64,000 nucleotides of DNA. Origin: Tubiluchus corallicola. Its lineage: Eukaryota; Priapulida; Priapulimorpha; Priapulimorphida; Tubiluchidae. The stretch covers positions 1,184,001 to 1,248,000 of the forward strand of contig JAQGDQ010000022.1 of the NCBI GenBank assembly GCA_030141605.1, read 5' to 3'. The notes beneath the pieces were generated by a model. It was not told the DNA's origin, ran no database searches, and saw only the letters and a list, made by a program, of their open reading frames with translations. The position numbers and the translations under genes are program-made. Positions 21,267 through 36,000 of the stretch are shown here, one piece after another (within the stretch, counting starts at the first letter, position 1; each line of letters begins with the position of its first letter).

Positions 21267-24200
21267 ATGGAAAAAGTGCTGCATACTTCTAGGTGAGTAC
21301 TTAAATGTAGTTGTAGGTTCCTGCTACTGTACTAGTACTGTATTGGCTCTAGTTTTAGTTTTGCTAAACGTTGCTAAAGCACGCAGGTAAATCTTCAAAG
21401 CTCCGTTTTCAGTTTCAAAATACTCCACTGTCTGTGGCACGCTCATTAGCATAACTTCATTGTAATAATTATGACGCTTTTGAATCCAGATTTTTGGCAA
21501 TTTCCCATCTCACCCATTTAACCAGGATATTTTGTGTAACTCTTTTGCCTAGGCATAAAATGTAATAAAAACTTTTGGATTGCATCTTAAAATAAAAATA
21601 ATATTAATAAGTTTATCCGATATTAAGTTAATTTTAACGATTTTGCATAAACAAAAAAGGCCTGTGTAAATAACTAATCTTTTTACACTTTATGGTAGAT
21701 TTAAATGCTTTAGCCTTGCCAGGGTAGCTTATAGCTTATGCCTAAATTTTTATAATATTTCAAGCTTACTGTCCTTCATCTGTGACACAGGGCAGATTTT
21801 ATAAAAATTTTTGTATCGTTACTATTAAGGGAAAACTGGACTCCATCTTGAACTATAGCTCAAAACAATATACCCTATAAAATATTGAAAGATTGTTAAA
21901 GAATTACTTCCACAGAATGGTAATTGCACGTTTGTGAGGCTATTTGCTAGTTAGATGGGTACTAGTGTCTGCATCTGGAAACACGTTATCCAAAAAACAG
22001 GTGTGGTACCACCTTGTTCAGACGTGCTCACTTGTGATGTAGTGCACACGTTCGAGAGCTCATGCGTGAGCACAGCGGTAAATTTAAAATTTGAATTTTT
22101 AAGTTAAAATTTGCCGAGTTTTTATATATCACTCTTTATGTTGTACAGTTGAGCTGTACTTCAGTTTTCGCATTTCAGTCACGTGCAACGCACTCGTGGA
22201 ATGTTTGTGCTATTGAAAATAATTAAGTTTTAACCTATTATGTAATTACCAGAAACATTTTGCCATTATTATAGGTCTTAAAATGTACACTTTACCGTAC
22301 TTCAAAATGCGATAGGATATATTGAAAACCAGCCTGTTTTCTTTTAACCCGATTTCCAGACGGCAAACAGGCACACCTATACATAGAACCAATCAAAATG
22401 ATTCTTTATATGGGTGTGTGAAATACCGCTTTTGGCACAGTATGAGTAACTGTTCTAACAACATTATGAGACTGTATGTAGCAGACACTGCCTTTCAGAC
22501 AGTAATTTTCATTGGTTTACTGTGGAGGTGTGTGCTGTGCCGTGTTTGCCGCTATCGCTTCCGATTGCCCATCCTAAATTTTATATGATTCCACGAAAGC
22601 CTTGATTTAGACATTTTATGACTCAGCTTATGAAACGCGGTTTCATTTAAAACACGCTTTAATTAATTTTATGTAAGCGTCTGTATTCTATACCATTTTG
22701 CAAAATGTTCAAGGAAATTTTTAATTTTTTGCGTTCCCATCACATTTTATTGAGTTTCGCGCCGGCTGTGTGTATTGCCAGCATGCACTACCGTTTGTGC
22801 ATATGGTGATGTAGCAATCCATGCGTACTGTACTTTGGTGACTTGCCAAAATTCTAGTGTAGTATGCCGCTGAGTCTGCCGATTTAGTATTGAGCGGCTG
22901 ACGAAATACTCGGCGCTCGAGGTCAGTAAGGACACGCGATTATTTAATGATGGAATGTACCCCGGAATGTCATAAAAGGCCTTGTGTCTTGAAACCATTT
23001 ATTTGCCAGTTAAACTAGCTAAGTTGTCAACTTGTTAAGTAAATAAAGACTGTTCGTCGTAAACCGAACTGAGAAATTTGTAAAATATTACAGTAAAGCC
23101 TTCAAAATAAACGCGACAAGCCTGCTAAATTACTGTCGTAATGTCATTAAAACATTAGTTGTCGTGTTATGATTTTTTTTCAAAAATTACGTTTTACACA
23201 AATTTCTTTATGAGTTGGCTCAGCTTCTTGTTAAATTTCCCCTTGAAATTACTTATTTTTCTTACAATTCTACTACAAACTATAGCTACAAGCGATAAAA
23301 TTCGCGTACTTAAATAAATTTACCATATAAATACATATTTACATAATATAATGATGTGAATAACAAAACTAACAACGCAAGTACTATAATAGCATTATAG
23401 GCTATAATATAACTTGCTAACTTAATTAGTATAATGTGACGTAATAACAACATTATATAACATGGCGCTAATGAGTGAGCGCTAAGTCTTTATGACATGG
23501 CACGTGTACTATCGTAACGACTTAACTTCTAAACCCTAAATTAATTTCCGCAAATGATTTGCACAGGACTATTTCAGCTTTGATTAATTATTGAAAATGT
23601 ATAATAATTGGTAAGATATAAAGATAATTTAAGTCTAGTAGCTCTTGTAACTAGCTAAATCCTCCCTGATTATTGAACTGCAAGAGTTCTTGGCAGCAGT
23701 AGACCAGCTATTCGTAATAACATTCCGTTATTTAACAGTAAAAACATTTGAACAAAAATATATATAACTAAAGAATGATTATTTTTCAAAATTAACTTTC
23801 AATAGTACATTGACTTAAACCACATATCCGTTTTAGTTTTCTTACACACTACCCAAAACTGAATGATTACGATATTATTATTCATATATTATACATATAC
23901 TGTTGTAATTTAATCACCTAAATAGATTGTAATTTACAATGGCTTTTGAGTGAAAGCAATTTATAAGACAACGGCACGGGAAGCATGCACGTAAAATGTA
24001 TCCACAAAAGCAAATACTGTAATAATGTATAATGTATGTTACTATCTGTAGTCTGAATTTTAACATTAACAATATTTTTGTGAGCCTTAGTACTTGGAAA
24101 TGTGCCAAGAGTTCTTCAGGTCAAACATTCGTTGATCCGTGAGGTGCAAACAATGCTTGTAATCAGAGCCATGCTGGTGCTAATGTTCTCTGGTTGTTTT

Positions 24201-27200
24201 TTCTGCCACCAACAGAGCACTCCTAGTCTTATACAACACATCATGCATAAATATTGCATTAAGCTATAAACATTTTCCAAACAGTATGAAACAGAGTAGA
24301 GTAGGTCATAATTTCTAATTTTCATACTACTGCAAAGTATAAGTAGTTAGTCTTGGTAGGCACTAGATTAAAAAACTTACAAATATGTTTTATAATTCTT
24401 TATAAGAAGGTTTCTGCAGTTTGTTATGCATACACAAATTCACGCGGGACATACTAGCCATGATCTCAGGTAAAATGACATTTGATCGTGTAAGACATGA
24501 ATGCGACGTTTGGGACATTTAGGACATTTATAATTTTGTCAACTTCGTTTTGCCAATGGTTTTGAATCAGAAATTTTTTTGTTGTTTTGAACGTTCATGA
24601 ATACACAGCTGCTTGATTATTTACTATATATATTCTTTTTTAATTCGTAGCTATAGTTACGACGAAATTGACGCCATTGCACAGTACCTTCTACAGCACA
24701 CGAAACACAGACCACAACTTGGTATCATCCTGGGTACTGGATGTGGAGGTTTGGTGAACACAGTGGATGATCAGGAAATATTTAATTACGAAGACATTCC
24801 TAATTTTCCTGTCAGTACAGGTGAGTCATAGGATTGTACAGCTGGTGCCTGTATTAATAAAAACTACCAAACTAAATAAGTTTAGTTCTCGATCCAGTTT
24901 TGCAGGAATCTGTTTCGTACAATTATTGTATGTAACTAGTGGGTTTATGTTGTCAGCGTGTGCTTTACTACATGTATTTTAGTGCCACCATTAGAAAGTG
25001 TGAGAAAAATGAGCACGTCCTAGCCCATGATGCGCACGCTAGTTATTCACTTATTTGTGAAGCTATTATGAGCGTTTTTTGATGTCGTTGTAGCGTTAAG
25101 GAGAAAGTGACGACAGCTTCAAATCGATCCTGGAAAATTGCCAAGACTTGCTAGTATTGATCTTAAGCTACAGTAGCTACGTTTTGCTCGGACGGTTTAC
25201 TATAGCGAGTAGTTACTTGTAAGATAAATGCTTCATTTGCAATAGGTAGATAAATCATTCGTTTACGTTACTTGCACACTGGAGGTTTTTAATTTCGGTT
25301 AATACATAACGCCATTACTGTCTAGTTCGTTCAATACTCACTCGCTTGGTAAACACGAAGTAGGTATACTTCGTAGACATGACATTTTTCTTTTGTGAGT
25401 AGTTCGACATACTGCATCACACTCACCTACATAATGTAGATACTTGTGGCAGAACCAAAACGTAGTTGTCAAGGATAATTATCTAAACTGAAATGTATAC
25501 TGAATCACCACACTACATTAAGGTGCCTTAGCCAATCCCAATGAGAGAAATGGTTAACAGCAGTATAGCAGTACAACTAGAAGTAGTGTTCTGGTAGTCA
25601 CCCATTCATTAACTAAACACTAACCAGGTTTAACATTTTATTTCAGTGGTTAAACGTATACCATGCCACTAATCTGTTGTTTCGTGAATCGTACTAAATT
25701 TAACTATGTAATCGAGCAGACGCTTGCATTGAGCCCAGAATTAGTTTGAGGAATGCAGCAGTTTTCAGCACTTCTTAAGTTCCTGTGTATGCATGTGCAG
25801 AAATCCTACTTGGTTTGAACTTAGTTTGAGATTATAATTAGACAAGAAACATTTGATTCTTTTTGTGACAGTCTGGTTTTCCATGGTGACGAATTTAATT
25901 ATAAATTCATAAAACATGGCAACCACACTTGAACAATATATCACAAGTACAGCATATCAAGGTTTCGTGCTGCTTTTAGCCTTACTTATTTTTTATTTCA
26001 TTCAATACACAATGGTTCTATATATAACATCCTTTGGTTGAAAGACTCAGATATGACGGTTCCAGGAAACCTTGGGTAGCGCGCGAAAATAAAACATACG
26101 TTTATTTGAGGAATGTGACAAAGGACCATAAAAAAATACGCTTTATTCTGAAACTTTTGAAGAACGTAATTTGACGCAGTAAATTAATAAAACTTCAGAA
26201 AAATCCATGACCCGTAGCTGTAAAATGTCTGTGCGAAAGAAAAGATACTAGTATGAGCTATTAATATAGTGAACAATAAAGCTTAATATTAGTTTAGAGC
26301 CTACAAAGCAATGTGTAAACAGAGAATACATTAAGTTGCTGATTCAGATTCAAATTTAGTTAAGTTACAGATTCAGTTAAGGTACATTTTTCAAGGATGA
26401 GTCTGAAAAAAATAAGCGCTTTGGCTTAGTTACCCGATTCTGTTCACAATAATATAGCACTTGAAATGATGATCAGGGCTTTTTTCTTCCCGGATGCCAC
26501 TAGAAGTGCAAGAAAATCACTTGAGGAGATATAATCTTTCTCTAAAAATTAAATTTAAATTGAAAATTGGTTACACTGTTCCTAAATCTTTACGCGCAAG
26601 CTCACACTCTCATATAAAGATCATTTTTGTAATTGAATTTTCGGCCTGAATTATTTAAAGCACGCCTACGATACGTTTGCCACGTGCTCAACTATCACGT
26701 ATCCCTCGTGGGTGGGTGTTGGTAGCTCACACAAAACACACAAAAGTGTGACTGTATTATCATTTCTACATTTGATAGCTAGTTACCTGTGTTGTGTTTA
26801 TTGACATTTATACCGGCAGCTGGTATATAAACGTTCAATCAACACAAAACTAGTCGAACATCGTCATTTTCCGCATTTTTTTGCTTACTGGAGATTTTTC
26901 GTAATTTTTTTTCAATAGTTTTCCAGTTATGGGCTTGAGCGGAGCAATGCAAAGTTGAAAAGTATAAAGTATATATGCAAACAGTATTTGTGTATAAACT
27001 TGTGAGCTACAGTAATGAAAGCCAGTGACAAGGTGTTTGCGTTTCTGCGCTGTATTTGAAATCTGCATAAATTTAAATCAATGTCCATTTGCCTAGATAA
27101 TTTGTTGACCATTTCTGTAGAACTAGGCCATGAGATATAACATGGGTGCAGTTGTCCAGCGGTGTCTTATGTTTTCTAGTACAACAAAGCTGTATTGGGC

Positions 27201-30200
27201 TCGCTCTTTTGGCCTTGATCAGCAAAGTTTGTATGTGGTGCAGCTCCTGCAGTCGCCTTGCTTTAGTTGCTTACTACTAATTAGATTCTACTTTGGCTTG
27301 TTACTCTTCATTACGATCCCAGTACTATAGAATTAAGCCTAGGTTGAGATATGTAGTCATATACACCAGACGATATTGCCAGTCATGCCTGTGAAGCCTG
27401 AGCATCAAGATTTCGTCTTACTCTATCTAGCATGCGTTATGCAACTGATTCTGCAGAAACTGCTATTGTAGGGCCCACGCCTCTGTGCTGTAAAACATCC
27501 GCAGCCTTTGATTGGCTAAACCGCTGACACACCCGCTTCTCGTGAGTGAGCATTTTTGCTAACGTCTGCAATTCTTTCCACTTGGTCATGGCCCATGGGC
27601 AACTGTTATAATCATAATTCTTGTAGAATGCAATCCAAAGCTGAAAGCAGATTTATATAAAAGCTTGCTTACACGTAGAAAACGTTATTGCTCTAGCTCT
27701 TATTGGTATGCTGTAGTTGAGTGGAGACAAATACAAAAGGTAGCCTATTAAGAAATCAATTAACTGATACACATGTAATAAGTACAAATGCACGCCTTTT
27801 TTATTACCTTACCTTACACTTACACATGCAACCAGGGCCTGAAATGTGTTAAACAATTAAGAGTAGCCTACTAATCATACACATTTTATTGCACAAAATA
27901 ATTCCTAATAGTCATTGTTGTTTAACTGGGCAATTTTTAATTGCAATTCGATAGAAGCGTTTTCAGAACATGAAGCTAACATTTAAAGTACCTAGAATGT
28001 AAGAATTTTTTGTATCGCCATACGGCGAAGTATGAGCTAACGTGAAGCTGCTGAACCATCTGATCATGTATGACGTCATTAGTGTGGGAGAGCTCCGTCT
28101 TTTCATCCTATATTGATTCAGTATCACGTGCAACACCTCCGTCTCATAATAAGCTGTAAGCTGTTGGCATAGTGCCAGCGTTTCTTTTATTGCCTCACGA
28201 TAGAATGTAATTACTGTTATATGAGTGGTTACAAGTTTACAGTACCATAGATGGTCCCAATTATTTTAAAACATAATATTACTTAAACATAATATTAGCC
28301 TAGAGTCAAGATAAGTAGCTAAGTGGTCACAGTGTGTGTTTGTTTTCGCCGTTAAGCAACCCCTGGGTGTTTTAGTAAATGGATGGTTATTGCAGAAAAA
28401 GCTACTTTTGAACGATTTTAATTATCTGCTATTCACGTATACTAATCTCATTGAAAGAGCGAAGGTGTGTACAACGATAACACACATCTGAATGTGGATA
28501 AACATCGCTGCTGGTTCAGTGTCTCATCTTACAGGATTATTTTTATGAGCTAGCTTCTGAATTCCGAACGGCCACAAACATACAATATTAGCAGCAAGTC
28601 GTGCTGTTGAGTATGGACTTCCATTTTGCATGGAGATGATTTGTGGAAAAAATAGAAACATATATCACATTAATGCTCCATCGTGATTTTATCTGTACTG
28701 TATATTACTGAATTTGTATTTCGTAGTTTGTAGCTGCTTATAGAGCAGTAAAACCTTGATACATATTTCCACACCTACTGTCACTTTGTACTTACAAGTG
28801 TTTATATCATGGTAACATGTCAATATCCCCGCTGATTACAAGTAAACTTTTTTCTTATCTGATACCAATATTTAATTAACCTGGACCGAAAATAGTGTAG
28901 TTACTACTTATGCCTGGCCTTGTAGGCTGTTCGCAATCGTAAACAAACTTGTTGAACCATGTATCTATGATATTAATTACCGAAACACTGCAGATACATC
29001 TAAGGCAAGATAATGTTTAAAAATATTAAGTACCTATTACAGCATAAACTAAACAATTACGAACATCTAGTAAAAAGAATTGGCAACAATATTTGTACTC
29101 ATAGCAGTTTCCAAATATGTAGTTCATTTCTTAGTAATTTCTTAATTGGTTAAAACTGGGTGGCTATAAGCCATACTTTTAACGAAATTCTTTTACGGAT
29201 CTTAAAACTATTCTTGAAAATATAATTAATTTGCTGTCTGTGTGGTTACCGCAATGATCGTATATTTACAATCTTGATTTAAACCATATAATTATTCTAG
29301 CTAATATGTGTTGTTCCCTAACATTTTGCTTAAAGTTTTCCTGAATATTTTGAACTAGATTTTCTACGGTGCAAGATGTATTGATATTAAGCGCATTCCG
29401 GGTTTGCATGGCATTTACAACTCGTAAACAGTCCAGAAGTAGTTGCTTACACAACAAACAATTTATCTGTTGACAAAACCCTTGACAATTAAGGGACGCT
29501 ATATGCAATTGGGGGAAAACCAAAAACAACTCAGTGGAACAAATGAGGTCCAAATTTTTCAGAATTTGAAATCTGTTTGAAATCATATTGTTTGGAACAG
29601 GAATGTACATATTTTTAACCAAAACTAAAGTGAAAAACACTGGTGGGGCTAAAATTGTTAAAAACATGTCTTGCTTATAAGCAAAGACACTGTTAAAATC
29701 ATATAGACAGTTAGACGAGAAACTAAATCATAGTTTTTCTTAAAATATAAAGAACTTTGATTATTTGACTACCTTTCCGTATTTCTGGACCCCAAATTTA
29801 ATAGACTTTCACATATTTACCTTTTTGCAAATGATTTAATTAGTTGTATCCAAACCCCTGGACATATTTTCAATTACGTCATAAAAATTGCTCTTTGTGT
29901 ATTATATTGTATATCTTCATCGTTTAACAATTGGAGTTAATCTGTTTAGGTTAATAACTATACTTGTTTTTCTTTCAGTTCCTGGCCATGCGGGACGGTT
30001 AGTTTTTGGCAAATTATCAGGGAAAGATGTAGTGATGATGCAGGGACGGTTCCACACGTATGAAGGCTACCCTATCTCTACGGTACATAAGAAAAGATTT
30101 ATTAACTTATCCAAGTCCAAAATGTCTCCATTCAAACATGGCAGAAAATAAGTTTTCTTTCAAATGTGCAAAAATTTGCTTTCGTTTTTAATCGTTTTAA

Positions 30201-32461
30201 ATAAAACCTTCAAACGGTTGCGTAAATATTCTACCTATTTAAGAGTGAAAAAGTCTATTAATTTCTTATTAGTCTACCTATGTGATGTAATTTATAGTTT
30301 TTCAAATTTGCCATTTTCCAGACTAGCTATAGGTAACCAATGAGAGATGTAGAAAAACATATTGATTTTTCTAGGTCAGCTAACTCAAGACTTGGCTTAG
30401 TGTATTTGGCACTTTAATTTATACATTACTCTGCCCATAGTTGTAATACTGCTTGTAGTACTAGCTAATATCATTAGCACCAGTGATTTTTGTAAGCCTG
30501 TACCTAGTGTACTTCTGTATTATTATCTGTACCTTTTTCTACTGTGTTTCAAAATTTATGTCGCTATTAGTTTTGCTGGGAAATGAAGTTTGAACGTTTT
30601 AAACTTAAAAAAATCAGTTGTTGCATTTTTCATTTATGTTGAAATCTTTATATATATATATATATATAAATTCTGAGCTGCATGCATAAGTTTGAATAAA
30701 AATACTTGCACGGCAGCTGTCTGTAACTTATCTTGTGTATAAAAATTTGTTTGCGTGTATAAGCTATTAGTTATACATATGTAAGTTATTTTATTTCAGT
30801 GTGCAATGCCAGTCAGAGTATTTAAGCTTATGGGAGCAAAAGCCATGATAGTCACTAATGCTTCTGGTGGTTTAAATCCAGCATTCAACGTTGGTGATCT
30901 TATGATAATCAAAGATCAGCTATACTTTCCTGGTTTTGCAGGTGATAATCCTCTTCGAGGCATCAACGATGACAGGTGCAAACTTTTTCTTTTAAAATTA
31001 TCAGCTCTAGCATGGATCTTTGGAATATTATGATTAATATCATATATAGGAGTAGTGCTTTTTGTAGTCTCATCTAGTTACTTAGATTATACCGCTGTCA
31101 TAGCAATGAAAGTATCTGCAGCTTCCAGGACAGAAAAAAAGTAAAAACTTTCAAGCTTGATATATTTTTATATTATTCATTTTCCCAATCAAGCAATTTT
31201 ATTAAGGGTTATGGAACCAACGTCAACATTATTAATCATTTTGGAATAAAGTTTTGAGTACAGAACACTGTTCAAATTTCATGATAAGTGATGTACTAAT
31301 GTTGAAACGATATAAATTGCACTGCCCATTTGTTTTTGCCATTTTAATTAAATTCTAGTCAATTTTTTTAAACTTATAGGTATTTTGTATTGCATGCATG
31401 TTGCTATGTGTAGCATACCTATACAAATATGAAGCTCTCACTCTCCACATTCACCAAAAATTTCTCCATAGAACACAGTAAAACAAAAGCACTACATAAT
31501 TGCTCCTACATGCATTGATAAATGTCACAGTTTTTTTATGTATTTTATTTTTACGATGATCTTATATTTCATCTTTGCAGATTTGGTCCACGTTTTGTAG
31601 CAATGAGTAACGCGTATGACGTAAAGCTACGTAAACTGTCTCACAAGATTGGCAAAGAGCTGGGATTCGAGGACTTCATGCGCGAGGGTGTTTACACAAT
31701 GCTTGGTGGTCCTTCTTTTGAAACAATAGCTGAAGGTAGAATGTTGCGCCTTCTAGGAGGAGACTGTGTTGGTAGGTGCTTCTCAGTTAAATCTACTTGT
31801 AGTAACTGCACATGTTGGCCCATTGAGTCACAATATTGATTTACAAGCAACTAATGGCAAGCTATCTTGCATTCTGCGAGGTTTCCAAGAAACCTGTGAA
31901 ATTATTGAACTTGCTTAAATGTTCGCACTTTTGAATTAGCTGAACACTATTAACAATTCAACTGCGACAAAAATTTTTCCTGATGTTAAGTGGAGGTAAG
32001 TAATAAATATTGCATGCACTATTTATTTTGGTAGAATTCTTGAGCAGAATTGATTTTGCTACTTTATTTGTGTCAAAATATTTCTGGTTTTATTGATTAT
32101 TTGGCTACTTGTGATGAAGGGGGTTTAAAATTGATGGCCATATCACTATTATCTTTGTTTATATCTTTGACACACTGCATCTGCATTTATCTCATTTACA
32201 TGCATCATGTGAACATTGCCATCTGTTTCATAGCTGTCTATCTGTCCAGGTATGAGCACTTGTCATGAAGTAATAGTTGCCAGGCACTGCGGTATGGACG
32301 TCCTTGGCATATCCATGATTACGAATATGATTGTTATGGACTACGAGGACCAAAGACTGGCAAACCACGAGGAGGTGTTGGAGACGGGCCGAAAGCGCAG
32401 TGAAGACATTCAAAAATTGGTACGACACATTGTAGCAAGAATGGAGATACCGGCCGAATAG
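21267..32461 (+). CDS. PNP: Purine nucleoside phosphorylase, complete, six exons
   Basis: Exons 21267-21292, 24651-24820, 29979-30082, 30800-30975, 31581-31771 and 32250-32461 join in phase to 292 aa (human enzyme 289). It cleaves inosine and guanosine with phosphate to the base plus ribose-1-phosphate in cytosolic purine salvage, as a trimer. Active-site residues keep the human order with an offset of five: His91 and Tyr93 ([10 protein letters not shown]), Glu206 (GPSFETIAE), Met224, Asn248 (ITN) and His262 (NHEEV). Phosphate-loop Ser33 of the human enzyme is Thr38 here (GTGCGGL), and the usual STVPEV is STCHEV. Exon 1 is only 26 coding bases (MEKVLHTS); it was chosen because its donor (AG/GTGAGT) fits the exon 2 phase and gives the expected N-terminal length. 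Introns 1 and 2 (3.4 and 5.2 kb) carry repeats. Confidence 0.94.
21293..24650 (+). other. PNP intron 1
   Basis: 3.4 kb containing repeat family A copy 2 (21826-22350). No other gene or element was recognised; short ORFs here have no visible similarity. Confidence 0.65.
21826..22350 (+). repeat. Dispersed repeat family A, copy 2
   Basis: Diverged direct copy of 1497-1960: both open with a GGAAAACC/GGAAAACTGG block followed by a TAAAATATTGAAA-type block. Both end near TACCGTACTTCAAAATG and a CCTGT(C/T)-rich stretch. Copy 2 carries extra sequence near 21950-22060. Confidence 0.6.
25445..25640 (-). mobile_element. 5S rRNA-like SINE, copy 2
   Basis: On the minus strand it begins with a GTTAAACCTGGTTAGTG-type head and has GGGTGACTACCAG. 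It then shares the body of copy 1 (TCTCATTGGGATTGG, and GGTTCTGCCAC at the end). More diverged in the head than copy 4. Confidence 0.5.
28318..28465 (+). mobile_element. 5S rRNA-like SINE, copy 3
   Basis: The plus strand reads GTCACAGTGTGTG, GTTAAGCAACC, TTTTAGTAAATGGATGG, then the body text AATCTCATTG. The order matches copy 1's minus strand (GTCACACTGTGTGG, GTTAAGCAACA, GGTTAGTAAACC). Confidence 0.5.
30083..32249 (+). other. PNP introns 3 to 5
   Basis: Introns 30083-30799, 30976-31580 and 31772-32249 interrupted by exons 4 and 5. A TA repeat lies at 30648-30668; nothing else was recognised. Confidence 0.7.
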
Positions 32462-32994
32462 GGAAATGGGGAAGGAGGTTAAGTCAGTCTTACTGTAAAA
32501 AGATCTGTAAGTTGCTGAACGTCGTTAATTGTCATCATAATTTATTTACTTGGTTCGTGCAAGTGAGATATAGTTGTCAGCAAGTGAGATATAGTTGTCA
32601 GGTTTTTCATAAGCCTACAAGTTTATCAAGCAAACCGGTCTGTTTAGTTGAGATTTTCGTAGGTCACTGTGGGACAGGGAGTGGGTGTAAATTTACCACC
32701 TATGGCACATTGCATGTCTGTGTTGTATGCACTGCAGAAAAAATGTAAAAATGTTTAGTCCAGTTCTCATAATTTCAATTCACAACTGGTTATAGTTATT
32801 TTCATAGTACAGGAGTGGAAAGTTGGACAAGTGTTGGATTTTCATTTGGTTTGTACTAAATGGCATGTATTTAATTGCTATAATTGTCTAAAACTCACCG
32901 TGACCATGTCCCAATGCACAACATAATATGTGCCAGCGTTGTTTGCTTACTGCCTGTCTGATACCTTGCACAGTATTTTTCAGATTATATTTGG

Positions 32995-33000
32995 AATAAA
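32995..33000 (+). promoter_or_regulatory. Candidate PNP polyadenylation signal
   Basis: AATAAA 534 bases after the PNP stop codon; the first canonical signal I see downstream. Confidence 0.45.
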
Positions 33001-36000
33001 TTTTTAAATTATTTATAATGCCAGCAAAATGATTTGTCTGATAATTAATGAGGCCCCATATCATTTAGGGATCTAACTTGGATTGACATATCATTGGTAC
33101 CATGCATTTCCATAATTGAAATTTTGGCTAAATTGTATCAGCCTTTATTGCACAAACAGGTGTTTTTACTGTATTTGCTCGATCCATAGTTAAATATTTA
33201 TGCACAGCAATGTACTCAAAATTATCAACTTGTAAAAGGATACCGACAAAAAGCATTGTACAAGTAACAATTAACTTATAGCTGTGTTTTTTGTACTATT
33301 CTGCTACTTTTTCAGTTTGCACTCTGATACTCTTGTGTATGACGAATGATACAGAAACTGTGTGCATTTAATTACTCAGTTTGCTCAGTTAAGGCACACT
33401 CTAATCATTGATATTATAAATTATGGAACCAAGCATAAAAATTTATTGCCAAATTAATAACGTATAATTTGATGTTATCCCGTTTTACTCATACAAAATC
33501 AAGCTTGCACAACTTTATACCTCACATTTAAATGGCACTAATCATTGTTCTTCAAACCAGTGCACACCAGTTATTGTGATCGAAAATAACTTATTATTTG
33601 TTAATGAGTATTTAGTCAAATTTTAGTAATCTTGCTGGGTTATTGTTTTGGTTAATATTATGTTTCCGAATCTCGGTGTTAATAGAATATGTAGCTGCCT
33701 ACATTTTAAATGCAAACTGTATAATATTTTTTCTCTAGTGTGTATGTATATATATATAATGTATTTAAACTTAAATTTTGTTACAGTTGTTTATCTGGAC
33801 TGTATATCTTTAAAATTTAAGTTGATGTACTTGAATTGGTAAAAACACTGCACCTGTTTTAAACTGTAAAACAGATGTAATTTATACATGTGTAATGTGT
33901 ACAATCGAAAATTCTGTAAAGCTGTAATTTTGTTTACTCATACATAATAGAAATTTGAATGTTAGCTTTCAGGAAAAGTTAAGTAATGTCCGGGTAGCTC
34001 AAGTAATCCGGGTCGTTGGATTACTATGCACTGTAGTATAATTCACAAGGTATTGATTAAAGAGTACATTAAGCTTAAAGATTTATATTAAATTGTGTCA
34101 CTTCCAGGTGCCCCTCATTAACAATGTCCTGTCATTGACAATAACGTTTGCTTATATCACAAGTTCTTTTTTATAAATATACTGTGAAGTCATAAGCTAC
34201 AGACTTTTACATAGTTATAAAAAATTGAAATGTTATAATGTTACACTAAGCTTGCCAAATGTTCATCTTACCCGAGTATGTTTATTTTGGCTGTTGTTTA
34301 ACCGCTGATTTACTGTTATATACTTATGAGTAAACTTTGTTTGGGTCCACTCTGTCATTATTACCTGCATACTCAATGAATAAAACTGTAACAAAAAAGT
34401 ATCACTGAAAGTAATTTTCTCATTGTTTTACGTTATCTGAATGAATGTCAACAGAAAATATTCTCAATTAACTGTTTGGTTTTCTTAGTTAGTCACACTT
34501 TTATACAGTAATAACATTTGAAGAGACCGACTCTTGTGAAATTCCAAACATCACAACACATATTTTTACTATTAGTGCAGGATAAATTGTTTTATTTATC
34601 AGGTTATACATGGGGATAAAGAAGAATTTTATCACATCCATATAACTTTTTGCCCAAGCTAATAAACTGTACATCAAGAGTTACTACAAACTTTAAGTGT
34701 TGCAGGACCAACAAGATACTACATTAATTATGGTAACTGTGGTCATTTTCAAATAAATACCTTGTACAATTAAACATTTGATTGTGTAAATCAAAACTAA
34801 ACTAGAAATACACTTTCCATCACAGCACTACACTGCCAATAAAAGTGGTATTACAAAGTTTTTCTTTCACATTTCATCAATGAGCATGTAATGAAACAAA
34901 TCTATATCAAATGGAAGTAACAATATGATGCGTTGACAAGAATTTTTTATACATCCGTTAATGATGGTGACTGTAACCTGTTTGCTAAATGGCTTGGTCA
35001 GCAAGTGATCAGTCAATAATTAATCATTACAATGGACATTATGACAAAACTGAATGTGAATGCTGCGGTAGTTTTTATCAAGACTACATCTTTTTTGTAA
35101 GATAAATGCCAGATTTGGAGCTACTCTTGAAAAAACCTGTTTCCTTTTTGAGAGCAAAAATGGGTTAACTACATCATATAAAAGATAAATAATTACAACC
35201 TGCTGCCCCCGACAACTCCAGCTTATCACAAATGAGTTTAACACATCTGAAACCAGGTAGTGTCAGGATTCATCAAAAAAGGTGTTTTAGAAGAAGAGAA
35301 ATCCAGGCCAGTTAACTTACTACACTACAAGAGCTTATTATATATTATATACATGCAAGCAGCTGTGATAAGGTAAGCTGATTATATTCACATGCATAAA
35401 AAACAAAATAAATATGCACAATGGATGTGACTTTCATGAAAACATAAATCAAGATAAATATATATATATATAGCAAATATACATAAAGTATAATGATAAT
35501 GATTATCAACACTTTTACATCAACGTCAGCAAACACAAACAAAGTGACTTCAGCTGGGACGTAGGTGAGCAACACAAACATCAAAGAAATAAGCGAAAAT
35601 TTTTGGTGAAATGTAAAATGAAGAAAACATAACCTCTAGTGCAAAATCAAATTGTTAAACGATTCTTGCAATTCTAAGCCATATTATCATTCTTACTTAT
35701 GAACTGTGTGATAAGCTATGAGATAATATTCAAGTGGCAGCATTATAAACATATTTTACGATAAAAACAACTGGCAATGTAAATAAATTCCAAAATAACG
35801 AGTCTTGATAACTACTTTAGCAACAAGCAAAAGCTGGATTGAGTAACCTAATAATGACATACAATTCTCCATTCGAGCTCATCTTGTGTAAAATTAGCGC
35901 ACTAATATTTGAATACGTATAGATATGCACAAATAGGACAGGGCCATTTAATTAGACCACGACCTACAGACTACTGAACTGTTTGTTTGTTCTTAGTTAA

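Larger units (their letters stand above)
24821..29978 (+). other. PNP intron 2
   Basis: 5.2 kb. It holds two 5S-like SINE copies, at 25445-25640 (minus) and 28318-28465 (plus). A 133-codon ORF on the minus strand at 29266-29667 has no recognisable similarity and is treated as chance. Confidence 0.6.

Noticed and set aside
29266-29667. 133-codon ORF on the minus strand in PNP intron 2
   Set aside because: No domain, no recognisable similarity, no splice or promoter context; length is possible by chance in 5 kb of intron.
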